DNA of 64,000 nucleotides from Lindgomyces ingoldianus (GCF_010093535.1 NW_022985179.1:1188022-1252021), one strand, 5' to 3'. Positions 20,947 to 32,605 are shown, counted from the stretch's first letter. Notes: generated by a model from the letters alone, not told the origin. Translations and numbers: made by a program.

Positions 20947-23140
20947 ATGGCTGATGAACGGGACAAGACGTGGAACCAAAGCGACTACGTTCGAATTTCC
21001 TCTCGCGACATAGGATGGGATACCGGAGGTCGCTCAGTACCAAATCCGTTCATTGACACAGACTCGCTCAACGAACACAGAAGCCCAACACCTGCAGGTG
21101 ATTCACATCAAGAATTGTCAGATCTTACAAATCGTCGCTCGCGAAGCTTCCCGAAAGCACAAGATGAGACAACCAGCGCAGTGGATAGAGATATACCTAC
21201 TATATACTCTCGAAAGTCGAACAAGATTCAAATACAATGGTGCACTAATTTCGGCTGGTGGGGAGAAGTAGCGTCATTATCGCTAGGCATCTTTTCAGTG
21301 GTGAGCATTCTGCATATGCTTTCGACTATCGACAACAAACCACTCTCAGACTGGAAATACATGGAGCCTAATTCTTTGGCCGCCGCATACTCGACCATCA
21401 TAAAGGCCTCTATTCTCTATCCAGTTGCACAGTGCATTGGCCAACTCAAGTGGATCTACTTTGAGAATCCGAAACAGTTGAGCCTTTTGCAAACCTTTGA
21501 CGATGCCAGCAGGAGTCCCTGGGGGGCGGCGGTGTTGCTTTGGAAGACAAAAGGTACCGCGTTGGTGGCCTCTACTGGTGCACTCATAACAATAACCATC
21601 CTCGCTTTCGATCTATTCACCCAGAGATCGATCTCATTCACAACACGCTCCTCTGTTCTGCGTAACGAGACAGGCTATCTAACGAATACACAAGCCTGGC
21701 TCGACCCATCCAGTATGCTACCGATAATGCAAAATGATAGCATTGTTCCGGTTTCTATTCAGGGATTGGGTGAGTAGACCTCTCGATGGAAATGGCAATC
21801 GCATCAGACCGTTCATACTGATAAATATTGTAGCTTACTACCCGTTATCGCAGTCAATGCTTGCGATCATGTCCGATCAACCCTTCGAACTTACCAATGC
21901 GAAGTGCCCTGCCCCCCATTGCAAAGCTCCTGATTACGAATCTCTTGCTGTTTGTGCAACATGTGATACACAAACAATAAGCAGCGAATCATTCAGTAGT
22001 TGCAGTTATAATCTGAAAGGCAGTGGAAAAGATCAGAACTTCACAAGTATAAACAATCTCCGCACCCGTTTAAAGGAGATTGGCAACAACTCAGACCTCA
22101 ACATCACAGGCCGTTGCGGAATGGTGGTAGAAAAAACCCCAGACCCACTACTTTACGGCCATGACGCAAATTTGACTATCCAGTGGTATTTCTTTAACGG
22201 GCTCATAGGGTTCACTCACATAGAGAGCGCCTCGAACGGCAGTAAACCTCAGGGTGAAATATTAGGACCGGCTATAGGTTTTCAAACGAGCCAACTACAA
22301 TCATGTAACAGCGAAACGAATTGGGGAGTTCTTCATGGCCAAGCCACTTTAGATCGGAAGGAGGGGAATTATAGCTCTACGTCTTTGCAAACATATCATT
22401 GTTTCAATTCTACCACCGACCTGATGCTCTGGAACGACGTTTCGAAGATTGGCGAAATCAACGGCACGTCTACGCGCTGTCGTCTGAATCTCTGTGCCCA
22501 GCAGTACAGAGACGTCCGGATCTCGCTTAATCGGTCCCACTCCCAGACTACAAACAAGATATTGAAGCGCAAAAGCCGCGACCAAACCCGGTCCAGATAT
22601 TCTACGGAAGATAACCCCTCGGTGGAGTACCTTATCGACGAGGGAGCTCGAAAGAGTCTCATCGACATAACCACAGATATCTGGAAGAACAAACTCTTAA
22701 CAACCACGCTATCCATGGGCGGGGAGCGGATCAATCCAGGAAACTGGACGAACCGCTTCAATCGACTAGCAGCCGCCCTATCAACAGTCATCCAAGGGCC
22801 GTCAAACCCCGATGCGAAGAATTTCACCATTGAAGCGTACGGAGATGTCATCTATGTCGAGGTTCGGTGGTGTTGGATGATTCTACCACTATCAACCACT
22901 ATTCTTACCGTCATATTTTTCGCGTCGACGGTCATTAGAAGTACCCGAAAACCGTATCTATTCAAGTCGTCTATCTTGGCTTTGCTCATTCATGGCCTTG
23001 AGGGCTGGGATGTGTCGAGTGGTGAGGAACGATTTGATAGCACACGAGTGACTGAATCTAAGCTGCTGGTACAGGCGGAATCGATAACAGCAACGCTCCA
23101 GCGGAACGAAGGAGGGATTTGGAAATTGAGGACGGAGTAG
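20947..23140 (+). CDS. DUF3176-family multi-pass membrane protein (two exons)
   Basis: Exons 20947-21769 and 21834-23140 give 709 residues. Residues 1-100 are hydrophilic; hydrophobic segments lie at about 106-126 and 204-224, with a weaker one near 148-166. After the intron a Cys motif follows, CPAPHC...SLAVCATC (C299, C304, C315, C318), typical of the DUF3176 family of Pezizomycotina. Residues 320-600 form a large polar loop with many NxS/T sequons, and a last membrane segment spans about 620-642 before the usual K-S-S-x-L-A-L-L-x-H-G-L tail. Length and order fit the family; the function of the family is not known. The start is the first ATG in frame; an upstream in-frame GTG at 20914 is not used. 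It is the only gene here with an intact frame, and it lies in a GC-balanced island between decayed transposons. Expression cannot be judged. Confidence 0.88.
21770..21833 (+). other. Spliceosomal intron (64 bp) of the DUF3176 gene
   Basis: Donor GTGAGT at 21770, acceptor ATATTGTAG ending at 21833, with a possible branch site ACTGAT about 14 bases upstream. Removing it joins the two frames with phase 1 (codon G|CT, Ala275) and links the membrane segment region to the YYPLSQ stretch before the Cys motif. Without splicing the first frame stops at 21775. Confidence 0.88.
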
Positions 23141-23278
23141 AACTAAAAATTAATCATCTTCTAAGAGGCGCGAAGGAGATTAATAAGATGGATCGGATTA
23201 TCTAGTCAAGAGGCTTTGAGGGCCGAAGGATCTTATGGCTGCAACTAGAATGGGAGGCTGGTACAAGAATGTACTATC
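23141..23278. other. 3' flank of the DUF3176 gene
   Basis: GC-balanced, no frame or motif. The small element at 23279 begins 138 bp after the stop codon. Confidence 0.5.
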
Positions 23279-23501
23279 TGTAACGAGGTAGGCACGGTCA
23301 ACCATGTGGCCTTCTCTCGCTTATAGAGGTTTAGGCTAGACTAGAGACAACCGCTAGTGCTAGTGCTAGCCCTAGCATTATCTATATATATATTATACTA
23401 TGCGAGAATACTTGGCTTAAGTATTCTCGTGCGTACCTTTTGGTACAGTGGGGAAAGTCGTATAGTATCGGCTTGGCAGGCGGGGCGCCTACCTCATTAC
23501 A
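23279..23501 (-). mobile_element. 223-bp small element with TG...CA inverted ends, unmutated copy
   Basis: Its ends are inverted: TGTAACGAGGTAGGC and GCGCCTACCTCATTACA. A near duplicate flank is CTATC (23274-23278) and GTATC (23502-23506). Inside is a hairpin CGAGAATACTTGGCTTAAGTATTCTCG-like (10-bp stem, about 23403-23429) and a GCTAGTGCTAGTGCTAGC run. The same 223 bp occur in opposite orientation at 43333-43555, where the insertion is proved by a perfect 5-bp duplication and an empty site. It could be a small solo LTR or a MITE with 5-bp duplications; no coding capacity. Confidence 0.8.
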
Positions 23502-23649
23502 GTATCTAGTGGGTAATGGGTAGTATGGAGTACTAAAAGTGTATTCCTAGCTGTAGAGAGAGTAAACAGAAAGACAGTAGATGCTTGAAAAGAGTAGGCT
23601 AAAGCCATTTTACAACTACAGCGGATTGTAGAGCCCTCTAATGGGATTT
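23502..23649. other. Right edge of the GC-balanced island
   Basis: No gene or repeat seen. Base composition switches to AT-rich at about 23645. Confidence 0.5.
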
Positions 23650-24953
23650 ACTTTTTAATAAAACATACTTTTATAAAAATAAAAGTAATAAAGTAATTTT
23701 TTTAAAAAAAAAAAGCTTTTAAAATTTTTAAAATTTTTAATAAGTAAAGTAAAATTTATTATATAAAAAAATCTTTTAAGCTTTTACTTTAAAAGTTAAA
23801 TAAGTAGTAAAGAAATATACTAATTTAAAAGCTCTAAAAATATAAGCTTAAAAGTGTGAAAGCTAAAGTAGGTAAGGCACTTTTTAAGTGTGTGTATAAT
23901 AAAAAGAGCTAGGGACTAGCAACACACATAATCTAAAAAATATAAAGGTAAGATTCTAATAACTTAAGTAAGCCTAGAGGTGTAGAAAGCAGAAGCGTAT
24001 ATATAACACTTTTTAAAAAAAGTAGTAGATGCATTACTTTAGTTAATTTAAAGCACTTTTAAATAAACTTTTTTAAAGCATTTATTACTTATAATAATAA
24101 AGTGCTTAAAACACTTTATATAGTGTTTTTTATAGCTATTTTTTTTAGGTAGCTTTAACTAAGAGATTATAAGCTTCTAAAGAAACTCTTAAAATAAAAA
24201 GATTTATATAAACACTTATATAAATTTATTTTTAAAATTATAGTATAAAAAGAGATAGCCACTCTACTTAAAAAAAGCATTTAAAAAGAGATTATATAAA
24301 CTAAAGTAATGTCTAAGCTACTTTTACTAAAGTAAGTATCTATATATAAATTTAACTAAAATAAGTATCTTGCTAAATATAAAGCTTATATTTATGTACA
24401 TAGTAATCTTTAAAGTACAAACTTGCTCTAGTTAACTTATACTGCTACTTTTACAGCTAAATTATTTTAAATAGTAATTATAATAGCAGCTTAATTTAAC
24501 CTAGAGATTAAGTAATATAATGTTATAAGCATATTTTTAAACACACACTATAAAGGTAAGCTAGAAGTAACATGTAAGTTTCTAGGAAGCTTTATAAAGC
24601 CTAGCATATGTATTAAGCTTCTTTAAGCTCTATATAGACTGTGTAACTTACTAATTCTATAGTACTAGAAGCTTTTATAAGCTTTTAGAAGCTAAAGCTT
24701 ATTTTATGTAAAAAGAAACTATACTTATTTTTTAACTATAATTACTATATTTTATTTATATAGACAATATACTTTATATTTATTACTATAATAATAAGTT
24801 AAAAGCTTGCTAATTAATTAATATAATTAAAAAAATATATAAGCTAGAAAATTAAAAGCTATGTAAATAGTTTCTAAAGATTAAAATAATTAAAAATAAA
24901 AAGGCTAAAATAATCTAGCTAGTATATAACATGTATATTAAAAAAGTAGTAAC
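23650..24953 (+). mobile_element. Ty1/Copia fragment (reverse transcriptase region)
   Basis: Plus-strand frames near 24740-24940 give YIDNILYL (the altered Y(V/I)DD catalytic box of a Copia reverse transcriptase), then FLKIKIIKNKKAKII and MYIKKVV, matching the conserved FLGI--I-RD--KRTI and YI-KV blocks that follow it. The rest is too decayed to place, though it presumably holds the integrase to RT part. The fragment is cut on the right by Copia C. It is distinct from the A/B/C family and from Copia2. Confidence 0.65.
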
Positions 24954-25190
24954 TGTCTGTACGTAGCAACAGCGTTACAGTCTAGATAGTTATCGCGCGA
25001 GAGAAGGATTATGTAGCTATGTCACATGATGCTCGTGCGCGAACATCTAGATATTCTCCTTTTCCTCTGTACAGAGGAAAGACAGAGCAATATAGAACTA
25101 GAAACATGTTGCTCCCACCCTACCTACTTTGTACACTGTGCACACTGTACACTACTCTTACTCTTACTACTTAAGTGCTTATACTATCAG
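24954..25190 (+). repeat. 5' LTR of Copia C, first part
   Basis: The LTR begins TGTCTGTACGTAGCAACAGC. It is interrupted after ATACTATCAG by Gypsy D and resumes at 31775-31801 with CAGCTAGC. Compared with the Copia B LTR it has lost about 25 bp near 25050 (the second GCGCGAAC block). Confidence 0.85.
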
Positions 25191-25465
25191 TGTGATGACA
25201 AGCACTGTCTCTACTACTGTATAGAGCTGGGGAAGCAAGGCAGAGTAGGTCGGCTCTATTTCAGCTACACTAAGATAGAGAGGAGAAAGGGAGCTTTAAG
25301 GGCAGCTCTGCAGAAGAAGTGCTCACAGCGCTAAGGCGCTAGCAAAGACGCTAGCGCTAAGTAAACTAATAGCGTTGCGCTAGTCACACCCCCTATATCC
25401 TAATTAGCTGCACAGGCAGCTTGTCATGTAAAGCGCGACAGAGCTCTCTGCGTAGGACTGTTACA
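25191..25465 (-). repeat. 3' LTR of Gypsy D (275 bp)
   Basis: It runs TGTGATGACAAGCACTG...GACTGTTACA. The right LTR (31490-31769) and the solo LTR at 50322-50596 are the same sequence. A 102-codon open frame that spans this LTR from the adjoining Copia C LTR is not a gene. Confidence 0.9.
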
Positions 25466-27979
25466 TTACCCCCTTCTAAGGCAGTCTTATCTCTAAGACT
25501 AGGTAGTTTAGCGCTTTTATGTTAGTTTTTAAACTAGTTAAAACCTTAGCGCAGGTTAATTATTAACTTTTATAAGTTCTATATTTTTGCTTTTTTTATA
25601 CGCTTGCAACTAGGCGTCTAGTCGCGCTGGCGGACTAGGCTTAGTAGGATATGCTTAGTAGAAGTCCCTTACCTTATGCAGAGCTCTAAGGAATCTGTTA
25701 GCATTATACTAGGTAGGGTTAGGATCATAGCCTACCTATAAGGCTTAGTATTAGAGACACCTGCAGTAGACACAACTATCTAGAATGTTCTAAACCTGCT
25801 ACTTAGGGTAACTGTTAACCTTAATTAGCTCCTCTAAAGGCTTAACCTAACCTAGCAGCGTTGTAGGTGCTGCCTGCTGTAGGCAGTCTGCATGGAAGAC
25901 ATTGTGCATTCTTATGTACAGGAGGAGCTTAAGCTAGTACAAATAACCTCTTATGCCTATAATTAGATAAGGCCTGTACATCTGCTAGTTAAGCTTCTAG
26001 CTAGGGCGCTCTATAGTAAAGCTCTTAAGGGTCACATATACTTTATTGCCTACTATAAAGTTAAGCTTATGCTACTTTTTATTTACCTAAGCTGCTTACT
26101 GCTTTTAGGCTTAAGTAATGCCTTTTCTTATAATCTTAATTACTTATTATATAGTGTTATAGTAGAGCTTAGTATAGCTTTAAGCCTCCTTACATAAAAT
26201 CTGCTCTAGCGTAGTTAGTAAGTGTCTTGTACGTGCTTTCTAGTTCTAGTAGTGTATTAGATAATAGCTAAACTTAATCTTAAACAGTAATAACCCTGTT
26301 GTCTTATATAGTAGAAATGCTTAAGCCTAGTCTATATAGGGCAGCAGGTCTAACTAGTTGTCTTAGAAGTAATTAATAAATAGACATAGTTACTAGTTAA
26401 TATACTAATTTAGCACCTTTATATTGCTATTAGTCTAGAGATAGTAAGGCATAAAAAGCTTTTATTTAACACTAGTAAAGCAGTAAAGCTTATTTATAAA
26501 TGCAGAGGTAAATTATAGTCTACAGTTAAAGACAATTAATTAAGGGGGTCTATAGACGCGCTAGATATAGTAATAGTATAGGTCTGCAGCCCCTACAGCA
26601 GTAATAGTCTTATAGTACAGCAGTAAGAAGCAGCGCTTGCTTAAACAGTCTACTATAATAAATGTGTTATTATAGCTAGCTTAATTAAGTAAAAATAACT
26701 TAAAATTTATAAAAATATTTTACTATGCTTACTTAAGTATTAGTAGTAGCTTAAGAAGCCTTAGAGTCTTATCTTAAAAGATATAGCTCTACTAACAGGC
26801 CTTATAAGCGCTAATGTAGGTTTTAATATTCTAGCTTATGCTTAGCTAGTAGTACTACTTGTGCAGCAGCTTAGTTGTTTTTCTAGTCCTAGAATGTGCA
26901 GTAAGTTGCGTTGCGTAAACAGCGCAAATAAGGTAGGTCTTTAAGAACTAGATAGCTAGGACTATAAGCTTCTCTTTCTTTAGTAGTAGGCCCTTAGCAT
27001 TAAGCTTTTATTATAAGCTAGAATCCTGCGCTTTATTATAGCAGTATTATAAGCTTTTATAATTTTAATTAGTATTTAGGATCTAATTAATAAGCTTATA
27101 TAGTTAATTTATTAGTAGCAGCTTTATAAGCTTCTTATTTAGCAAAAAGATGCTTTACAGGGCAGTGTGTAATTAAGTAACAAGACTAACACTAATTTAC
27201 TCTTAGCTTAAAAAAAAGTGTGTATAAGTAGCTTTATTTTTTTCTTTTTATGTCTTAAGCTTCTTTTACTTCTTTAACAGCGCGTCTGTAACAACATTAG
27301 CAGTGCCTAGGCAGTAGGTTAGTGTAAGGTTAAAGTCTACTATTAGTATAGCCTATTGCATCTAGTAAAGAGTAAGCTTACACTTAATAGTAAAGTACTT
27401 AAAAGCTTAGTAGTTAGTAATTACTATAAATAGCTTATTTTATTATAAGCTTATTAGCTATGCTTACTACTTTTATAAGCCTTAGATAACTATAAGCATT
27501 TTTTTATTATATATATTATAGTTTATCTGCAGTAGGCTTATAGTCTTAGAGTAGAACGCTACAGGGCGCTAGATGCTGTTATCCTGCAGCTGTAATAGTA
27601 CTTCTATAATAACTCTGTTGCTTATGTTAGTCTTTATACACATCTTATAATTTAGTAAGTAGTGTGTAAGGATGTTATTTAATAGCATAAAGTTTTTAGC
27701 GCGCTTAAACATAGCTAACTTATGCTCTTCTAAAGAATGCTAGGCGCTACACTTAAGCAGCTTTATAAGTAGCTGTATAATGCAACTATAGTCTTTAAAG
27801 AAGGCGCAGTAGAAGTTACAGAACCCTAGAAACAACTGCAGGCTCTTAATTAAAGTTAGTATAGGCTAGTCTTAGACAGCAGCTACCTTAGTAGGGTCCT
27901 TGTAGATTTTATTTATGCTAATAATAAAACTTAGAAATTTTATTTTAGTAACTATAAATTTACTTTTTTTAAAGTTAAT

Positions 27980-28340
27980 CTACAGGCTAGTGTTTTATAA
28001 ATAATGTAGAACCTTAGTAATATATGCCTTATGCTGTAAAAAGTTGTCTAAGTAGATTAAAATGTTATTAAAGTAGGCTATATAAAAGTTATTAAGTAAG
28101 CTATATAGAACCTAATTAATATATTACTAAAAGGTTATAGGGCTGTTATAGAGTCTAAAAGGTAGCATGTAATACTTATAGTTACTATAGTGTGTTTAGA
28201 AGGTAGTTAGGTCCTTAACCTTTTTAGTAAGCTAGATGTAATAGAACACCTATTATACATTAAGCTTAGTAAAGACCTTAGCTGCAGCTAGCTGCGTAAG
28301 CGTCTTCTAGATTAGAGGTATTAAGTAAGTGTTCTTTTTT
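27980..28340 (-). pseudogene. Gypsy D reverse transcriptase relic
   Basis: Read leftwards: KVFTKLNV, then FYYI-LTKK, LTTF-T-YSNYKYYMLPFRLYN, then INI/YIN-VLYSLLNNF and IAYFNNILIYLDNF. This matches Gypsy RT motifs (KLD, PFGL-N, YLDDIL), with Asp changed to Asn at the catalytic box, an expected result of C-to-T decay. Stops are frequent. Confidence 0.8.
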
Positions 28341-31049
28341 ATAATTATATTAAGCTTATAATAGTCTACATAAAACCTCTACTCTCTTTCTAGCTTTTTA
28401 GTAAACAAGACTAGAGAAGCGTAGCTAGTGTTGCTGTGCGTGATAAATCTGCGTCACAGGTAGTTGTCTAGATAGTCCTTAACTAGCCTAAGCTGCTCTA
28501 GAGACATGCTGTATAGCAGGCTGCTTAATAAAGTGTTCTCTGCTATTAGCTTAATATTATAGTTAACGCTAGGTTAGTGCAGCAGCAGTTTGTCTAAGTC
28601 TCTTTTTAAAAAGTAAGCTAGCATAGCTCTAGCGTACGCAGGGGATAGTAACTTCTTAAGCATTAGCTGTTAAAGCTTATTCTTAGAATTAACTATTATA
28701 GGTGCTTAGTAGTCCTTAATTAGTTAATTAACTTTATAGACGCTAATATGTCTAATTACAACATCTCTATGCTTTATATGTAGCATAAACATGGCAGCGT
28801 TAATTACATTTACTTTTAGCCCTACCTTAGCAAGTGCTTTTCTAGAGACAGCTAGTTAACATTAGCGCACTTAATTAGCGCTAAAGGGTATTAGTTAAAG
28901 ATTAAGTTACTTTTTTATCTTTTTTAAGTTCTGCTACTAATTATACTTTTAAGTTAATTAAAGTTAGTATTAATTAATTTTTAATATCTTTATAAACTTA
29001 TCTTATTAGTTAGTGTCTACTTAATAAAATTAGTTAATCTATAAAGACGCACTATATGTAAAGATAATAATATTACGCTTGTAGTTTTATGTCTAATTAT
29101 TATCTAGCTACTAAATTAATTATTTCTTATAGTTAATCTAAACACTAGCCTTTTTAAGAACTTTACAGCCTATAATTAAGTTGTAATAGCTTATGTTATA
29201 GAGAATAAAAAGTGTAAGCAGCTAGTAGCTATTAATTACTAGATCTATGTAAAAGTACTTGTCTACCTATCTATTTAGTTAATTATTATATCCTGTAATA
29301 AGAATAGACTTAATGCTAAGCATCTTAGGCTGTAGGTGCTTCTAGATTGTCTGCAGGTGTTGTAGGTAGATTAGATTGTAGCTACTAGCCCCTGTGTTAA
29401 TAAGACTATTTAAGCGTACAGTAATCCCTCTAGCAGAGACGCAGCAGAGCAGCATAAAAAGCTTACTGCTAAATAGCAGCTTATGCAGCTTCTGCGCTAG
29501 CGCTTTATTTATTAACTCTAGAGAGAAAACTTTTTTTAGAGTAAGTCTTCTTTTAATTTACTATTCTTACTAAAGCTTATAGCGTCTAGCTTCTACGCTA
29601 CTTCTATAGCCTTACTTTTAGCGCAGGCGTAAAGGCAGTTATAACTTATATGTCCTAGCTAATAGCATAAGTAGTAGGTTATAGCATCTTTTATTAAAGC
29701 TACTTATGCTTAGGGTGTTACTAGAGTTGTTAGAGCAGCAGTAGCAGTAGTAGGTTAAAGAATGTTTTAATGTGTAAGCTTTTCTTAACCTTTTTACACA
29801 CATTACGCGCTTAACTCTGCAGTAAACCTTTATAGTAAGAAGGATATCTAGCAGGCTTACTTTATGTAATTAAAGAAGCTAACTATTAGGTTATTATAGT
29901 AAGTCTCTATGTGTACTTAAAGTTAACTTAATAAAGTGTTATAGATTTTATTCTTCTACTACTTAAGCAGCAGCTTAGCTTTATTTATAAGGCATGTAAA
30001 CTAGGCCTTAAAGTCTTTAAAATTCTAAAATAGCTTTATCTTAAGCTAGTAAAGCTTAGTTTTAGCTTTTATTTACTAGTTAGTATTTTTAAAGTTTTTT
30101 TTTAGAAAGCTTATAATATTTTTAGTTATTACTAGCTTACTTTACTACTTTTAGGCTTTAAAGTAGAGAACTAGTTAACTTAGCGCTTAACTACTTACTT
30201 TACTTTTAGTATAGTGTACTTAAGCGTTTTTCTTTTTTATAGGGTTACTATTTATAGGTATAAAGTAGTCTATGTTATAAAGTAGCTTACTTATTAAAAG
30301 GTCTTTTTAGTAGTTAAATTTAACATTATCTTTACTTATAAACCTAGGCAGATTCTTTGCTTTAGCTAATAGTTTTAGCCTAGCTCTCTAGCTTATAGTA
30401 CTAATATAAAAGAGGTTAGGTGTTTTTAGTGTAGCTAGGTTAAATTATAGTTGCTTTTTTAGTGTAGTTAGCATAAGTGTGCCTCTTAGCACTTAACAAG
30501 CTTTATCTAAAAGAAATAATTAGTTACATGCTAGTATAGTAGTAGCCTTAAGTCTTTTAACTTTATCTTTATAATTAGCTAAGTGTTTAAAAGTTTTATT
30601 TAGTAAGCTTTAAAGCTTTTATAGCTTTTTACTAACTTTTACTTACTTAGCTTCTGCTATGTTAACTACTTTAGTAAGAGTATTAGTGTAGTTTTAATAA
30701 GCTTACACTTTTAATAACTACTATAGTAGCTTATTTACTATAACTGTGTAATCTACAGCTATAAGGTTTAGTAGGTCTAGGCAAAGGCTAATTAAATTAT
30801 AATTAGTAGTACTTTAGGTAATAGCCTTTGTCTAGAATAATAGTGCTTTCTTAGCCTACTAAGCGCGCGCGCGTGTAGTCTTAATAGTGTAGTCCTCCTT
30901 AAACACATTGTTAGCGTAGAACTAGGCCTAGCATAGCAGCGTCCTTAGTTTAGGCGTATAGGCGTTGCTAGTAGGCTAGGCAGTAGAATTAACATGTATT
31001 TTAATTCTTAACAGCTTTCTTATTTTAGTGCTCTTAGCTCCTTCCCTCT

Positions 31050-31210
31050 ACTCTAGGGTCTGGCGGTCCGCAGAGGTATAGTGTAGTGTGAGCCCCGGGT
31101 CCAGTGACGGTGGGGCTGATAGTCAATTAGTGGTGGGTTTGTACGTGGGTTTGTACAGAGCCTGCGGCTCTCTTCGCGTCGTTGCGGTGGTAGTTAGTAC
31201 AGTAGGCCCC
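31050..31210. other. GC-rich block inside Gypsy D, origin unknown
   Basis: About 160 bp stands out by GC content, with GAGCCCCGGGTCCAGTGACG, a direct repeat GGGTTTGTACGTGGGTTTGTAC (GGGTTTGTAC twice) and a GTAGGCCCCCCCCTAC inverted end. It retains TGA, TGG and CCA, which the surrounding Gypsy sequence has lost. It lies between gag and the 5' LTR of D. It may be a small late insertion or a portion that escaped mutation; no target duplication was found. Confidence 0.5.
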
Positions 31211-31489
31211 CCCCTACAGTTAATTTAAACTAGAGCAGCAGCGCTCTTAGCTTAGAGCTCTTTAATAAAGTGCAATAATCTAATTATTACTTAGTGTTAC
31301 TTTTATAGTTGCCTAGCCTAACTAGGGCTTTAAGGCAGATAGCTATTATTAATAAACTAAGGCTTAGCCTAGTTATACTAGCAGATCTATCTAAGTAAGG
31401 GTTAGTTAGCAGATTAAGCTCTTAGAGCTAACTGCACAGTAGACCTAGATATTATATTGCTGTCTTCTAGCTAAATAAGATAATCTTAG

Positions 31490-31769
31490 TGTAATGTAAT
31501 AATAAGCACTATCTCTACTACTATATAGAGCTAGAGAAGTAAGGCAGAGTAGGTTAGCTCTATTTTAGCTACACTAAGATAGAGAGGAGAAAGGGAGCTT
31601 TAAGGGCAGCTCTGCAGAAGAAGTGCTTGCGGCGCTAAGGCGCTAGCAAGGACGCTAGCGCTAAGCAAACTAATAGTGTTGCGCCAGTTGCACCCCCTAT
31701 ATCCTGATTAGCTGCACGGGCAGCTCGTCATGTGAAGCGCGACAGAGCTCTCTGCGTAGGACCGTCACA
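31490..31769 (-). repeat. 5' LTR of Gypsy D (280 bp)
   Basis: From TGTAATGTAATAATAAGC to GACCGTCACA. It is more mutated at its left part than the 25191 copy (for example GTAATGTAATAATAAGC against GTGATGACAAGC), an indication of uneven decay within one element. Confidence 0.9.
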
Positions 31770-32172
31770 ATCAGCAGCTAGCTAAAAGAGCCTATTTAAT
31801 ACTAATTAATAGTTAATTTAATTAACTATAAATTAGTAAAAGTAATAATAAAGTACTTATACTTTATAAAGTACTTTATTTTGTTACCTATCTTTAGAGA
31901 TAGTAGATTAATTTTTTGCATTATATAGTAAGCTTTGCTACTGTACAAAGCAAGAAGAAGATAGTGTAAGACGCACACTAACACTATTAAAGCTGCACAA
32001 CCTAGCAGCTAGATAACAACAGCAGTACTTGCGCAATCTACTAGAAAAGTAATTAACTATACTATTATAATAAAATCCTACTAGAAACTAACAACTTTAT
32101 GTAATAATAAGAAAAATAAAAAATAATTTTTATTATATAAATAACTTATAAAAGACATAGAGATATTAGAGG

Positions 32173-32573
32173 TGTTAGATTTGCGCACCTACTGTCAAGA
32201 CAGGAGGAACGCTTGACGAAAGCTGCTACATAGTACGAGCAATAAGCTCGAACAGTATGTTGCTGTAAATTGCAGCATTTTGCAGCATGTTGCAGCAAAT
32301 TGCAGCATTTTGCAGCATGTTGCAGCAAATTGCAGCATGTTGCAGCAGTTTGCAGCAAATTGCAGAAAATTGCAGCATTTTGCAAGCTGGTCGCGCATAG
32401 GGCAAGTGCGCGAGGGACTCAGATCGGCAAAACAAAAAGCCGAGCAACACGAGTAGAGCAGAAAAAGGATTAAAAAATCAACACAATTAATACAATTAAT
32501 CAATCATCCCATACATTATATCTAAACCCATTATTTATCTTAGGAAGCCTAGAAACAGTGCTTTAATCTGACA
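32173..32573 (+). repeat. 5' LTR of Copia2 (401 bp)
   Basis: TGTTAGATTTGCGCACC...TTAATCTGACA. It contains the perfect inverted motif CGAGCAATAAGCTCG (32236-32250) and a 10-bp minisatellite (about 32265-32392). It is 20 bp longer than the 3' LTR, exactly two minisatellite units. Confidence 0.92.
32265..32392. repeat. 10-bp minisatellite in the Copia2 LTR
   Basis: About twelve units of TGCAGCATTT, TGCAGCATGT or TGCAGCAAAT. Other arrays are at 37448-37554 (ten units), 44666-44832 and 60707-60783. Because the unit is 10 bp and lacks stops, it yields repetitive Cys/Leu/Gln/His/Ala-rich open frames in every reading frame; these are not genes. Confidence 0.93.
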
Positions 32574-32605
32574 ATTAAGAGTCTCAGTGCCTCCATTGAT
32601 ACAAA

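Larger units (their letters stand above)
25191..31769 (-). mobile_element. Ty3/Gypsy element D (chromodomain type), minus strand
   Basis: A 6579-bp element is bounded by LTRs at 25191-25465 and 31490-31769 and a perfect 5-bp duplication ATCAG (25186-25190, 31770-31774). A purine tract (reverse of CCCCCTTCT) lies just inside the left LTR, so it is transcribed leftwards. On the minus strand, in order: a CCHC-like zinc knuckle relic (about 29580-29680), reverse transcriptase with KVFTKLNV, LPFRLYNSP and FNNILIY (altered YLDD box; about 28330-27990), integrase, and a chromodomain region with RPSRKLADQMYRPY, MHNVFHAD and ILDS-VY (about 26010-25730). TAG and TAA stops break every frame. It sits inside the 5' LTR of Copia C. 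Confidence 0.88.

Noticed and set aside
22349..22851. Minus-strand frames of 78 and 151 codons inside the DUF3176 gene
   Set aside because: Antisense shadows of exon 2; no independent motif.
25026..25334. A 102-codon plus-strand frame
   Set aside because: It starts in the Copia C LTR and runs across the insertion point into the Gypsy D LTR, so it is a fusion of two non-coding LTRs.
32146..32503. Overlapping open frames rich in Cys/Leu/Gln/His/Ala on both strands
   Set aside because: They are translations of the 10-bp TGCAGCANNT minisatellite in a Copia2 LTR; the same occurs at 37332-37669, 44495-44998 and 60636-60896. Period 10 without stops opens all frames; there is no protein evidence.
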